From Mytilinidion resinicola (taxonomy: Eukaryota > Ascomycota > Dothideomycetes > Mytilinidiales > Mytilinidiaceae): a DNA stretch of 64,000 bases. Positions 46,550-59,124 of this stretch are shown one piece after another. The position numbers and the translations under genes were made by a program. Every line of letters starts with the position of its first letter. The first letter of the stretch is position 1. Where the stretch lies: contig NW_022985464.1 of NCBI RefSeq assembly GCF_010093595.1, positions 98,476 to 162,475 of the forward strand. Reading direction: 5' to 3'. The notes under the pieces are model-generated. The model saw nothing but the letters and a program-made list of their open reading frames with translations. It was not told the origin of the DNA and made no database searches.

Positions 46550-47844
46550 TATAGGAAAAATAGAGTAAGGATCTATTATTTCTAGAAGTTAGCTATAGGT
46601 TCTTTAAATAGGTTTATAGAAATCCGGGGTTGGAATAGTTCTAGGGGGCAACTTAAGCCTAGGACCGGGCTTTTAACAGCTTTTTTATACGGGACTAGTA
46701 TCTTCCTCTAGAATAATTAGAGCTAGAGGATAAGTTTATAGATATAAATAAACAGCGGACAGGTAAAAATTAAAAAGGACTTATAGCTTATATATATATA
46801 TAAGGGCTTATAGGCCTATCTAGGCTAGAAAATTAGACTTATAGCAGTAGTATAGAGTAGTTATAGAAGATATAGCTATACTTATAGCACTTATAGCAGA
46901 GCCCTTTTCGGCGGTATTTTTCTTATTTAGCAGATCTAACCGGGGCATAATTAAATGCGTCGATTTCTATTACGTCTAGGTTCTTCCGAGTCGGGGCTTA
47001 ATATTAGGAAGAGTAGTTAGTTAAAAGGAATTAAAGATTATTATTATATGCTAAGATAAGGTTGGCGTAGCTATTTAAGTTGTCCGGGATAGCAACGCTA
47101 ACTATAGCTTAACGGAGTTTATTAGAGAGTAAATACCGGAGTTAGGTTATTAGGCTAATTTTATTTAAACCTGTGTTAGCTATAAAGCGTTAGAATTCGG
47201 CAAAGTATAATATAAAACTCTGCTTTCCTTATTTTAATAAATATAACCTGCTTAGAGCTGTAAGTTTCTTATTTAGGTTGCCGTATATAGCCTATAGGAA
47301 TTAGATAAGTAGCTTAATAGTATATATATTTTAATCTATTAAAAAAGCTACTAATATTAATAGGTTGCGTTTAAGTCGAGAATAGGTATAGAGTAACCGG
47401 GCTTATTTAGTAGAGTATTAGTCTGCGTTCTATTCTAGTTTATACTAGAGTTTCTAGATAAAAATAGAAAGGTTTTTATAGCGTTTATTAAATATTAGAG
47501 GGTTAGGTAGGCGGTTAAATTTTATAGTACACGCGTTAGGACGCGTTAAAAAGGTATTAGAGGAATAAAGGGGCGTAACTTTAATAGTTAGCGTCCGTGT
47601 ATAGTTTATAGAAGCGACAGGCTTTAAGCTATTATTTAATTTATAATAGTATTCCCGGATTATTAAAATTTCCTTTTATAATACTGCTATCTCTTTTATA
47701 AAGGCAAATTATTAGTTTTATAGAGCTTCTATAAATAAGGATTATACTACGGCAAGCTATTCCTTTATAAAGGTAACTAGCTCTAAAAGTATAGTAGTTA
47801 GGTTATTTAGGGTTATTATAAGGGTAAAGGTTAATATAATATAA
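46550..47844 (-). pseudogene. Gag remnant of the outer Ty3/gypsy element
   Basis: Similar along its length to 41625-42930 of the inner element, including a zinc-knuckle segment (about 46880-46925). It is heavily interrupted by stops. Confidence 0.75.
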
Positions 47845-48190
47845 TATTATAATAGTACTATAAGCAGGAGTTTAAGAGCTTAGGAAGAAGTTTTAATTAG
47901 GTGCTAAATATATTACTATATAGGGAATTAAGACGTTGTATAAGGAATAGGAAATCGAGAGCGCTAGTAAAGAAAATATGCCGGCGGAATATATATATAG
48001 TATAAGCTTACGAGCTCTATATAAGATTAGGTAATAATACTATATAATTTAGTCTATAACCTAGACTATAACCTAGACTTGATTACGTAATCTAGGCTAT
48101 ATTTTAGGATATAATCTAGACTAAGAGCTAGACTAAACACGTAATCGGCGAATTATAGTAGGTAAAGTATTATAGGTAGTTACTATAACA
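47845..48190 (-). repeat. LTR of outer element (5' LTR)
   Basis: Partner of 36346-36691, identical in length, ending ATAACA. Differences between the two are almost all C/T or G/A. Confidence 0.85.
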
Positions 48191-48639
48191 CCTAAATAGT
48201 TAACTTATAAATTTAAAATAATAATATATAGTATAAGGTTTACTATATTAGTAATATAAGGCTATATAAATACTAGCAACTATTTAAAAATATTAAAGGC
48301 TGCCTTTATAGAGTTTTTAATTTCTACTACTATAACCTATAAAAACCTAAACTACTTACTTACTTTATTAAACTAAAAAACTAAATACTACCTACTTAGA
48401 ACTACTAAAACGTTACTATATTATTATAATACGCCTATATTAGCTGTCTACTATATAAGTTTATATAGTAAGTTTTTTATATATAAAGTAAAAAAATATA
48501 ATACAGTTATCCTAATAAGCCGTTGGAAATCGAAGCTAAAGGGAGTCCTAATAGGCTCCTTAAGGTACTTAGAGTAATTATACGCAATTATAAAGCCCTC
48601 CGGGCAGTAGTAGTAGTATTATAGTAGGTTAAATCTTTC

Positions 48640-51600
48640 CTATAACCTTTAACCTTAAATTGCACTCGCAATAATAATAATAACAACACCTATAATAATA
48701 ATACAACTAAAAGCCCCTTTTTAACACGTATAGAAGCGTTATAAGCGTATTTAACAAAGTATAATAAATATAAAGCGCTTTATAGAATTAGCCCCTTAAT
48801 ACTATTAGTATAGATTTCCTCTAAGCTATAGTCGCGTGTATTAATAACGCGTTCTTCGGACTTATAGAGGCTAAAAAGGACTTTACTATATATAAAAAAC
48901 TATAAACGAACGGAAAAACGCGCTATAGAAAGAACTAATAAAGGAGATAAAGAATATAAGGAAGAGTATTAGCGAGCTAAAAGCTTAAGAAAAAAAGATA
49001 TACGCAGCTGCAGTAGTAAAGGCCCTAATAGTAATATAAATCGGGCAAGCTATATAAATTAGACAGGACGCGAGAATCGGATAGAATATAATAAACAACT
49101 TCTATAAAATCAACATCTATATTAAAAACGACGCCTAGCAAGCGGCTAACGCGATATACACGAATAACTATATTATAAAAAAGCTATAAGCAGCGGGAGA
49201 GCCGGAAACTATAAAGATTAGTAGTATTAGAAAGCTATAAAGTAGTGATATTAAGGTAATTATCGCGGATAAGCTATTAAAAAACGCCCTTCTAAAGAAA
49301 AAGAATTAGGTTCTTATTCTAGGCTCCTCCGCTACTATACGCACGCCTACGGTGCTTATTAAAGTACACAGCGTGCCTAAAAAAATAGACCTTAACAACC
49401 CGAGTCTATAGAAGGATATAATAGAAAACAATACAACCTATAACCTAGGACTTATAATTAATAAGATTATATAGAAAAATAAGGCAGCTATTACCGCGGC
49501 GTAGGTAAACCTAGTATAGTATATAAGCTCGGCTATTATAGGCGTATAAATAGAAGTAATAGCAAACAACGCTATTAATAATAGTATTACTTAGAAAGGC
49601 TATATACTTAACGCCTTAAGGTATAAGGCAGGATTTATAGCTATATAGTGCTTTAACTGCCAGGGCTACAGGCACGTTGCAAGGTACTATAAAAAGAATA
49701 TTAAATGCGTAGTATATGCAGGCGAGCATAATATAAGAGTATACCCGGATAAAACTATTAAGAAATATATAAACTGTAATAGAAACCACCTATTATACAG
49801 TACTAAATACACTATTTAAAAAAGGGCCTAGCAAAGGGCCCTTAATAAGAAATGGACAATACTACGCTAATACGCCGTAGAGCGCAACAAACTATATATA
49901 TTCTAAGCGCAGTTATATAATAAATAATAGTATATAAGGAAGATAGCTCTAAAAAAAAGGGTGTAATATATAGGGGAGTTTAAAATATAAGTAGAGAAGC
50001 CCTTTTCTATAGACTCTATAGCATCTATAGCTTCTACTATACCTGCACCCTTAAAGAAACCCGGACCTAGGCGGCTAAAAAAGGTGCTTACAGCGGATAA
50101 AAACCAGCCCGCTATTAATAAGGCATTTGGAATCGGAAGTAGAACGCAGCCCGCCCAATTTACGCGACCTAACCAATTAGCTACGCTGCCGGAAGTATTA
50201 TTACAGCTAGCTATATAAACTATATATAGCGGAGGCGATTAGCTAATATTAAGCGGAGAGGTTTAAATACTATTATTATAAGATAACCTAGCTAACTAAT
50301 AGATCTACGCTAAGTAAAGAACCTAGGTAGATAACGGGCAAGCTAAGAAATAACAAGAGGACACTAAGATAAGCTAATATTAGAATAACTAAATAACCTT
50401 ACTATTATACAGTATAACGTCTATAAGAACTTAATAACTTAAAAGAAGTTCCTTAAAAAGGCGGAGAATACCAGCCTATAACCTATAGTACTAGCTATAT
50501 AAAAACTATAAAGGAACCTATATAGGTAGGAGCAGGGGTATATAGTATATATAACGTATATAATAAAGTTATACTATTTACTATATATAGGAGAGGAATA
50601 TATAAAAGCCTGTATATATATTAATAAATAACTAAATATTAATAAGTAGTCGGTTATACACTACTTACTAGATTTTAACACCTTCTCCCTTTATATAGAG
50701 GAAAAAAGGATTTATATTTATAATATCTATAACCCGAACCCTAATAGTATTATATAGAAACTACCCCTACTACTAAATAATACTAAAGCGGAATATATTT
50801 TTATCGGAGATATAAACCTATACTATCTGCTATAGAAAAAAGTTTAAGTTATATAAATTAAGAAGTAAGTAGAAAAGCTCCTTTATATTACGCGCGAAGC
50901 AGGTATAAACCTAGCTATAGAGGAAAAGCTAGAAATATAGGTAAAAGGAATATTATAGTCTATAATTAACCTTATATTTATAATAGGATAGCTAATAGAA
51001 TAAATAATTTCCTCTATAGTATAAAAAGAATAGAACTGCAACTCTAATCACCGGCCTATATATATAGAGTTCGATGTCTTACTACTAAAGGCAGCTAAAC
51101 CCCTGCAGCGTAGGCTGTAAAAGAATATAGTATAGAAAAAAGTATAAAAAAACCTAGTAATACGGCTAAACGAGCTAGAAACTCGGAATAACCTGCAGGA
51201 GACGGAGGAAGATTTTAATATATTTACACACCGCCTATATAAGTATATATAAGCTATAATAGATAAAACTATACTACTTATAAAGCTATTAAAACAAGTA
51301 TTACCTGCGTGGTTAATAGAGTGCACTAAGAAAGTACGGGAGATAAGGCGGGCCTATAGAACCTAGCGCTTATTAAAAATAGTAGAGGACTAGATTTTAT
51401 ACAGAGTATAGTATAATAGAAAGAAAAGGGCTATACGTAAAGAAAGTATAAAAGTATAGCGCCGCGCAGTAGATAAAATTACGTTGGATCCGAAAGGCGT
51501 ATAGAAGCTAGCTAAATAGGGCAGAACTATTAGAAAAAAACCACGGCCACCGCCTTAATTCCCCTTTTTTTTACGGCCTAATAACGCAACGCTTTATATA

Positions 51601-52571
51601 GATAATAAAACTAAGGCCTAAATACTTACGGAATAGTTTTTCCTACCTTTTATAGAGGCAGACCTCTCTAATATTAAAAAATACTAATACCTAGAGCTGT
51701 ATAAGTCCTTATAAAACGTTATAGTAGAAAATATCCTCTCCGCGCTAATAGGAATAGCCCTGGATAAGGCCCCGGGTATTATAAAAATAACTAATAGAAT
51801 TCTTAAGAAATGCAAAACGCAGCTAGTACTAACGCTAGCCAGGTTCTTTACTAGGTGCGTATATATAGGGCACTACCTATAGCCGTATAAAGAATTAATT
51901 ACTATAGTGCTATATAAGCCTTAGAAAGCGTTCTATAATATAGTAAAGTTATACAGGCTAATTACACTGCTAGAAATAGTAAGTAAGCTGCTTAAACGTA
52001 TTATAGCACGAAAACTATCTAAGATAGCAGAGGAGAAAGGCATGCTCCTACCGAGCTAAATAGGCGTAAGGCCCGAATAATCTACGCAGACAGCACTAGA
52101 ACTTTTTACGGAATAAATATAAACTATATAGAAAAGTAACTTTTACCTTATTATTTTTCTCCTTAGCCTAGATATTTTAGGGGCCTTTAATAGAGTATTT
52201 TATAAAAGAATAATATATAACCTATAGGTTTAATATATACCGGAATAGATAGTTTAATTTATAAAATTATTTCTATAGAACTAAACTATAAGACTTTTTA
52301 TTAGAAGATATATTACTAAGACTATTCCGGTTAATACAGGTATACTATAAGGATTTTTATTCTTACTAATCCTTTTTTTATTTTTTATAAGCACGCTTCT
52401 GCTAGTACTATAAAAAGGTAATATAATAGCCTACAGGTTTATAAACAACACTAATATCCTTATATTTAGTAAAAGCACGGAAGAAAACTATAGGGTAATT
52501 AAAAGTGCGTATATACGGTATATAAAGTAGGTAAAAAAGTATAGTATAATATTTGCCCCGGATAAGTATTA
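48640..52571 (+). mobile_element. Second Tad-like LINE, nearly full length but 3'-broken, RIP-mutated
   Basis: ORF1 (about 48700-50230) ends with gag-type CCHC knuckles near 49655-49800 (CFNCQGY-HVARYC, then NCNRNH). ORF2 begins with an APE-type endonuclease (about 50380-50840: LAIQEP, INKQ, YNPNPNS, FIGDIN) and continues with RT (about 51720-52560: a KAPG-like region at 51760, SLDILGAFNR, then FINN at the catalytic box where FVDD is expected, and FAPDKYY). Many stops. Homology ends abruptly at about 52571, so the 3' third is lost. 48196-48640 is probably its 5' UTR. Confidence 0.8.
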
Positions 52572-53650
52572 CTTATTAAAGGCGCTAAAGTATAGATATA
52601 TAGGGCTATATTATTATATAATTAGGTTATAAGCTTTTAAAAGGTAAATAAGGCCGCTATAAAGCGTAGAAAGCGTAAAAAAAAGCGAATTTAGAGGTAA
52701 AAAGTTCTAATAAAGGTATAGAGCTCTAAAATAATTACTTAAAAAAAAGCTAATAAATAAATTAAGGGCGAAATACGTTAAAATAGAAGGCGCTTAGGTG
52801 GAAATATATAGTAGTAAGCGCGCTATAGGCGCTGCAGTAAAATAGGATATAACGCTTATATATATTAAAAAGATAAGGAAATTATTATAGATTAAACTAT
52901 AAGTTATATTAAGTTAATATCTATTAGTATTATAAAGTAATTTATATTTTATATCGCGTTTTAGTAATAAAGTAGCCTACTTACTTAGGTAGCCCGCTTA
53001 CTTATAAAGTACGTTACTTTTAATTTTTTACTACTTATTTAGGCTATTTATATATTTTCTATATAACTAAAAATAGTTTCTAAAAAAAAAAGATATTATT
53101 ATAGTAGCCTCTAAAGTAAAGTTTTATAAATAAGGCTGCTTTAGTAATATTAGTTATAGGCTCTACTAGTCTAGTTTAAACTAAATTAGTTTAGATTAGC
53201 TAATATTTAAAAGTACTAGGTAGTTATAAAATAAGGGCGCCTTTCCGCCTTCTATAAAAAGGGTAAGCGGTTTATTTTCTTTTAATAGTAGAACTTCTAC
53301 TAACTATTATACTAGCTAGCTTTTACCTATTACTATATATTATTATTTAATAGCTAAGGCCTTATAGGCCTTTCTAGAACTAATTCTAATTAGAAAGAAA
53401 ATAGTATAGGTAAATATAAAAGTAAGTTTTATTCGGTTCTTTATACCTACTTTATTTTATGCTTTTTTAAGGAAATAGTAGAATAAAATATTAGAATTTG
53501 CCTTTTATTTCTCCTAGTCTACTATAAAGAAATACCCTATAGTATATATAGTATTAAATAGAAAAATAGAGCAGTATATATTACTGCTCTTTTAGAAACT
53601 TCCTATAAAGTGGTCCCTGCTAAAAAGTATATATATAGGGTGGATTTAGG
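52572..53650. repeat. Unassigned AT-rich, RIP-like sequence
   Basis: Same base composition as the block but no transposon protein I can identify. TAGTTTAGATTAGC-like short repeats occur near 53170-53200. Confidence 0.5.
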
Positions 53651-53705
53651 TGAAATATAGAGCTATAAGATGGTGGCTCTAAGTATTAGTAACGTCGACC
53701 TTAGT

Positions 53706-54330
53706 CTACTTAAAGGAATCCTGGCTCTCCGGGCCCGCGTTAATATCTATTGCAGTCTCGTGGCCTGTCGTGCTCTCTAAGATGTCTGGAGCGTCTGCGT
53801 CCTTGGCCATGCGCGATAGTTGGGACTCCAAGGAAGGGGACAGATGTGTGATACCGCCGTAAGGGGGCTGCCCGAGCTATTCCACAATCTGATTGTACAA
53901 CTGGCCCGCTTGCAGCATCGCCACAACCTCGGGGCCGCGTTCGCCCTCCTTTAAGGCGTTGAAGAAGGTCTTAATCTAGAGGGCTTTCTTGCGTATGGCA
54001 CGCTCCCGCTCCTCTATGGAGCCCAGCAGCGCGGCGTTCTGCTGCTCGAGCGTCTTGATGCAACGGACCATTTCCTCCTTGGCCGTCTTTACATGGACTT
54101 TGTAGTGGCAGTGGTCGGCCATATTACGCGCGATACACCTGCTGCACGGGTCGGGGGCTTCGCCGTCGCACTGAGCACCCAGCCGTTAGTCCCTGCTTGC
54201 ATGGTAGCGGATCTCGGGGACCTACCTTGGCGCGCGCCCTCTTGCAGGCGGCGCATGCGTTCAGCGATACATGGCTGGGAGTGCGCCGCTTCCTGCCCTT
54301 GAGCTCGTCGGGGCTGGCGCATCGTGGGGC
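53706..54330 (-). pseudogene. Zn(II)2Cys6 transcription factor gene, eroded at the RIP edge
   Basis: Minus strand: a basic stretch (GRKRR), then the first half of a Zn2Cys6 cluster (CAACKRARAK), a 55-bp intron (54225-54171, GTAGGT...CTCAG), then the second half (CDGEAPDPCSRC and a final Cys near DHCHY), and a helical linker. The six Cys are all present. The frame then stops at TAG 53976-53978 and 53877-53879 and TAG near 53706, all explicable as CAG or TGG to TAG, while the sense between them remains protein-like (SPSLESQLSRMAKDADAPD). Single-copy, GC-rich sequence next to repeats with this change suggests RIP spread. No activation domain follows. Confidence 0.7.
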
Positions 54331-54716
54331 CTGGGAGCGGGGAGGATGGGAGGAAAGGACATTGTTGGGCGCACAGCGTTTTTGAAGATGGTCGTATTGA
54401 GTGACTAAGGCAGCCGGGTTAGGAAGGATTGTCGCGAACCTTGCGCAGAACCTTGAAAGACGGGGCTGGACAAAGGCGCAGGCGAGCAGCCGTGGCTTGC
54501 GTCTCTCAGCTCAACGCGGGCCCACGTGCTTTCGCAGCGGCGGGTGGTAGACAGACGAGAGCAGACCTCGGGAACAGAGTAGAGCAGAGCCCTCAAGCGC
54601 CCGCCGTGCCGGGCGCGTTGGTGGTGTTGTGTGGTGAAGTTTTGGCGGGTTAAGCGGCCAGGCTTACAACATTTATGCCCACTAACTTAGCCGCCGAACA
54701 AAACGAGTGACCTAAT
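54331..54716. other. Intergenic region, nothing recognised
   Basis: GC-rich, with chance ORFs on both strands; possibly the upstream region of the eroded Zn2Cys6 gene. Confidence 0.4.
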
Positions 54717-55168
54717 TGTTACAACCCGTAACACGGATGACTCGATTACCGCGGTATTCGAGGAAGCAAGTAAGCAGATCAGATTGGTTACACGTAATCT
54801 GCATACAGGACCCAGGGGCACGAGGGTACAATGCCTTGGTGTGTTGGACTCCCCTGGCTACGAGGTCACGGGACTAGAGGTCACGTGCTAGCTCGTGGAA
54901 GGATCGAACGAGCAGCAACCGTTCGGTGCTGGCTCGTGGAAGAACCCAACGAGCCATAGACTTTTTAGGAGTTGTCTTTTGTATTTAAGCACACTCATTC
55001 TCGTAGATAGGAACCTCGTGTTCAACTCAATACCTATTGTAGTAACCCCGTCTTATGCCTAAGATTGATTTGCCTCTCCTCCTGAAGACTATCGCACCCC
55101 GACGACGACTCGACCTGTACTTGCCTTGTGAGAGTACTTGGAAAGTATAGAAGAGACGACCCGTTACA
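54717..55168. mobile_element. Solo-LTR-like sequence, 452 bp
   Basis: Begins TGTTACAACCCGTAACACGG and ends GACCCGTTACA, giving LTR-like TGTTAC/GTTACA ends and repeated CCCGT-AACA motifs. It is flanked by CCTA on both sides if the end is set two bases earlier. It contains a TATTTAAG box (about 54978) and two copies of a 22-bp unit (54891-54912, 54932-54953), each with CTCGT...ACGAG arms, and two GAGGTCACG motifs. It is not RIP-mutated, unlike the block to its left, so it is younger or single-copy. Confidence 0.55.
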
Positions 55169-55250
55169 CCTATAACGAATAAGAATACAGTTAGGGATGC
55201 TTTAACTGGCAGTTTATTATTTTGCATGTTCTTTAGATATGAAACGAACT

Positions 55251-58226
55251 CTACGTCCCTTGCGTCGCGCTTAACTCGAAAAGCTTGCGCAAGTCATCAT
55301 TAATGCTAGACGGGGTGTCTTTATTCTGTGTTTCCCGCAAAATAGCATCTACTACCGTATTTCCTTCCCAGAATCCGGTGTTAACTTCATCCAGGCCGCT
55401 TCCGTTCAAGCACATCTCATCGTCCCAACTCCAGGCTTCCATCGACTGGAAATTCCGCAGACTTTGGAGCTGTGGCGGCGAGAGGTCCTGGGAGGTCCGC
55501 GCCTGGGAAGCGTCAATACTACTGAATTCTTGGATCGCTAGTTCGGTCTTCGTGATGATGTTGTCAAGCCGTAGCATAGTGTGGCGTGCCAGCGTAAACG
55601 TTGGACACATGTCAAGGAGGATGGAAATGCCTTTCTTGAATGCCTCGATGGCTCTGCCGCGCGTGGGCCGAGGGTTCTCGGTGTGCAGGATAATGCATGC
55701 AAGATGCAGGATGGGACTGATTGACCAGAAAACTGCTGAAAAGCGGGAAATGCGCCGCTCGACATTCTGCTTGTGGTAGACATATAACGCTTCAATGGAC
55801 CCGGTTGCAATACCCACACAATCGTCTGCAACTGTCTGGTTGTAACCGCGATTCAGAATACTCTCTTGCCGCAAGAGTAATCGGAGTTGATTCATTAGCT
55901 TCCGGTAGGTTGTTAGCACAAGTATTTGCACGTCATAACCGAGTCATTTTGGTAAAACTCACCAGGAATAAAACTATTCTCTGACGAATAATATAAGCCG
56001 GAAGGTTTGGAGCGCAGTTCAGCCCGACATCACTTGGTTGCCAGCGAAGGTGTGCGGGGAAGGCGCTGATTACATAGAGAATTCGCGCATCGGTGAGTGC
56101 AATGAACTCGGCATTGAGCGTGCTATTCGGCGCCTTCTTCGCAAACTTCATATCCCAAATTTCAGCGCAAAGCCGCCCCCATTTGACCGTACACCGCAAG
56201 TAAGGGCTTGCTGAGCGCTGCGGGTTTTCCACAGGCAATGGTTTGTCGGGGAACATGAGTCTGTCCTCAACGTTTGCTGGAATGTCAACGTCGAATTCGG
56301 ATTCTCGCAGAAGATAGGGAGTTCCCGTGTTGAATGAAATGTGCCGCTCCAAGAAATAGACGGTCCAGAAGATACGTTGGCGCATGACAATTTCAAAGGG
56401 AGTGCAATTTATCCATGCTGATTGATCATGCAGTCGAAGCCTGAAACACAGGCGTACGATCTGGCTCATGGTGTCGCATGCCGCATCCATGTTCTCGATG
56501 TACAGCAAATACAGCGTCTTTAGTAGCAGACATTGCACTGTCAGTAAATTAGCGTTTCCCGGCCAGGCAAGCCGATCCAGAATGCTCTGAGCGCGGCAGA
56601 ACTCGTCCAAAGCGGGCACACCATCCGACCCAGCGCAGTAATCGTTGAGGAATTTCACAACAGCGAAGACGAGGTTGATCATGGCCAGGAATTTTGGCCG
56701 ATCGGGGAAGTCATCTGGATCGTGGATGAAACAGTCAAACTGCGTCCGAACTTCGTTTTCGTTCAGGAATGGGCAATGATGGTTCAGGCTTGCAAAATAC
56801 AGCTCGAATGAGCGGATGAGAATTGTTACGTCGTATAGTCTTGTCTCTCTTTCTAAATATCGGATAGTCCGGTGGTGGTAGGTTGGCAGCTTGAGAGCAA
56901 ACATCCGGTTCACCTGTGGGGAGCTATCTCTATGCATAGATGAGTTTGAGCGATGGTCTCCGAAAGCGACGGTAGCGTTCATAAGGTTTAGCGGGGCGAA
57001 CACAAATGTTGCTCCGTGGAACTGTTTGTCGTTGAATACGCTGATAGTGCCTGGACGGGAATAGCTAGATGAATTGTCTGTGTCATCGCCGGAGGACCAT
57101 CCGCTCTCCTCTGCCTCAGAGCAAGAGATGATTTGGTCTTTGAGCCCACTGTACTCGTTTTCCAGGGCAGAAACTCGGTTCAGCATCTTTCGCATATGTT
57201 CAGCCAAATCTGTCTCGTTGCTTGGTGCATTGGTGGCAGATGGAGGTGGTGTATCGGCTTTTTCTGGTCTAACTTCGGATAAGCAGAGGGTCTTACAGCA
57301 GAAAGGAACTGTTTATAAATATATGGGAAACTCCTTACATTTCGCTAGGGTTGCGGACATGCTCGATTCTCTGACGCCTCTTTTTAAAGCTGTACACACA
57401 TTGCGCCTCGGCTTGGCGGCAATTGAAGCAGGGATTTTCGCCCGAACACTATATTCTGAGTCAAATCATGCTATGAAGGTCTTGCAAGTTGTAGATGTCA
57501 AGTTACCTTCACTTTGCGCTTTTGACAGAAGGTGCTTAATGCGACATTAGGATTAGAATACTTCACAATTGCGAGACTGGATTCTCTCACCATGCGTGTG
57601 ATACGTAGCGACCCCTCTTACTCCGCTGGTTCGGCGAGCCTGCATCGAGCAAGGGCAAGCCATGATACAAGCCTGCTATGTTCTTTTGATATGCCCGATC
57701 GGATGTAGAGTCAAGCGTGAGTATGGGCCCACTCGCTGTGCTTTCAGTGGAGTGTGAAGGAAAAGCGCCCTCTCCGACTGCATTTGCCCGTTTCTTGATC
57801 AGTTTCTGACGGCGATCAAGCGCATACTTGCAACTGCGGCCGAGACTGGTACACCTCTCGCAGGTCGGACCACCAGTACATTTCAGCTTCAGATCATTAC
57901 AGTTCTGACAAGCTCGCCGGGTGGCTTGGGGGTTGTTCGATGCAGACATGTGAGCCTCATCAGCGGCTTCGTAAGCTTGCTGGTGGCGAAGCAAGATGTC
58001 TCTTGGAGTCGCCAATCAGCCGCAGTCCTACAAAGGGGCGGAGTGGTGGAATGCACACGTACCTCCTCCAGAACCGTTTGCCGCAGCTCTGGCAGCCAAA
58101 GGGTTTCGGACGGTCACCGCTACTGTGGATCGATACGGCATGGCGGCGCAGATGTTCCAGGCGAGTGAAACGTTCATCACAGGCGGTGCAAGGGTAAGGA
58201 GCAGGATTGGTGCGTTGTCGAGGCAT
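55251..58226 (-). CDS. C2H2 plus Zn(II)2Cys6 fungal transcription factor
   Basis: Likely regulator of the neighbouring oxidative genes. Exons 58226-58063, 58001-57622, 57272-55963 and 55898-55251 join in frame to 833 residues. The first finger is C-TA-C with H-x4-H (about 13-35). The second (CQSC, then a His 13 residues on) is rebuilt by intron 1 into FWRRDILLRH. A Zn2Cys6 cluster follows with C-x2-C-x6-C-x5-C-x2-C-x6-C spacing ([11 protein letters not shown] onward). After a coiled-coil-like stretch ([12 protein letters not shown]), the fungal-specific middle homology region begins at [20 protein letters not shown]. Mixed C2H2/Zn2Cys6 regulators are a known fungal type. The third exon junction, across a 349-bp intron, is the least certain: another small exon may lie inside. 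Confidence 0.85.
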
Positions 58227-59124
58227 AGCAGTACACGCATCCAGCGCGCCTCGTCTCGACGAGGGTTGGAACCAGAGAGATGCGCAGGTTATAAGTCAGA
58301 GGATGCTTTGGCGTCGTGATCCCAGGCCAGGTGCGCGCCGGTGGCGGGACCCCGGACCCCGCACTCTTGACCGCGCCGAGGGGAAGAAAGCTTCGAGCAT
58401 CGAGCAGCGTGCATGGACAAGGACCAATAATGTCACGGAAGCTCGGTATGACCAGAAGTGAGCAGTGAGTGGTGGCGGGGATTGAAACAGCGTTTGACGC
58501 AGCCGGCTACACATAGTTAGTTCCAAGGCCCACTCGGCATGGCCCCACAGCGGCGACTCTCCCTCCACGCCTTCGCATCCCGTCCCAATGTTCAGCTCGA
58601 GTACGGCTGCAGGGAATCTGCGAGTCTGACTATTGCCACATTGCCCTTCAAATATCAATACTCGGTCAAATGAATGACACCCGGACCCGAAGCTCCGTGA
58701 ATGTCTTGCGGATCCTTATGGTGCTCGACGCCATAATTCCGCCCCTCACCGTTCTCCGATTCGCGGGGCCTCCTCTATCTCTCGCAAGAAGAGCCACACC
58801 GGCTGCAACCCCTCCACCTGCAGAAATGCCTGCAATCATCAACGGAGATGGGTCGACTTTCAATTTGCTGCGGTTCTCATATGTCTATTGCCGATGCTAC
58901 GTAGCGGTCTTCCACCGTTGCGGGGTGCTAGCACGTGATATAATAAAGAGAGAAGGGTTTTCAGGGTTCGGATCGCGAAGATAGTAGAACATACTAACAG
59001 CTCTCAAGCCCTACGACGCCTTAACAGCGATTTGTCAGGTGCATTTCTTAGTGTACATCTTGACCTCTAGCGAGAGAACAATTCGTCTCAATCAGCTCAA
59101 TGTTCAAAATCCGAGCTTCCCTTC
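58227..59124. promoter_or_regulatory. Intergenic region upstream of the transcription factor
   Basis: 898 bp between the TF start codon and the P450 stop codon. It has CCGG/CGG-rich stretches near 58330-58380 and only short ORFs. Confidence 0.45.

Larger units (their letters stand above)
36346..48190 (-). mobile_element. Outer Ty3/gypsy LTR retrotransposon, nested into and partly lost
   Basis: LTRs of exactly 346 bp lie at 36346-36691 and 47845-48190 in direct orientation. A polypurine tract on the minus strand (C-run GTACCCCCC at 36692) adjoins the left LTR, so the element reads right to left. The gag part with a zinc knuckle is at about 46550-47844. A chromodomain-like integrase end sits at about 36700-37140, similar to the inner element. 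Everything between is foreign (LINE, second LTR element, DNA transposon), and I see no protease, RT or RNase H of this element, so about 4 kb is missing. Flanking pentamers are CCTAT (36341-36345) and CCTAA (48191-48195), a near-match for a target duplication. Confidence 0.8.
36060..53650. repeat. AT-rich, RIP-mutated nested transposon block
   Basis: About 17.6 kb in which TpA is very common and CpA/TpG is depleted, with almost no ORF over 60 codons. Recognisable transposon proteins read through many TAG/TAA/TGA stops at Trp, Gln and Arg positions, and catalytic Asp and Cys codons are changed to Asn and Tyr. This is the RIP pattern: C-to-T on both strands of repeats in the sexual cycle. Flanking genes on both sides have normal composition, with sharp edges near 36.05 and 53.65 kb. 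Confidence 0.92.

Noticed and set aside
51048..51326. A 92-codon minus-strand ORF within the RIP block
   Set aside because: It lies antisense to the endonuclease/RT linker of the LINE and is rich in Ser/Phe/Tyr from AT-biased DNA.
54089..54322. ORFs on both strands across the Zn2Cys6 remnant
   Set aside because: The real signal is the spliced minus-strand frame with six ordered Cys; the unspliced ORFs are in other frames.
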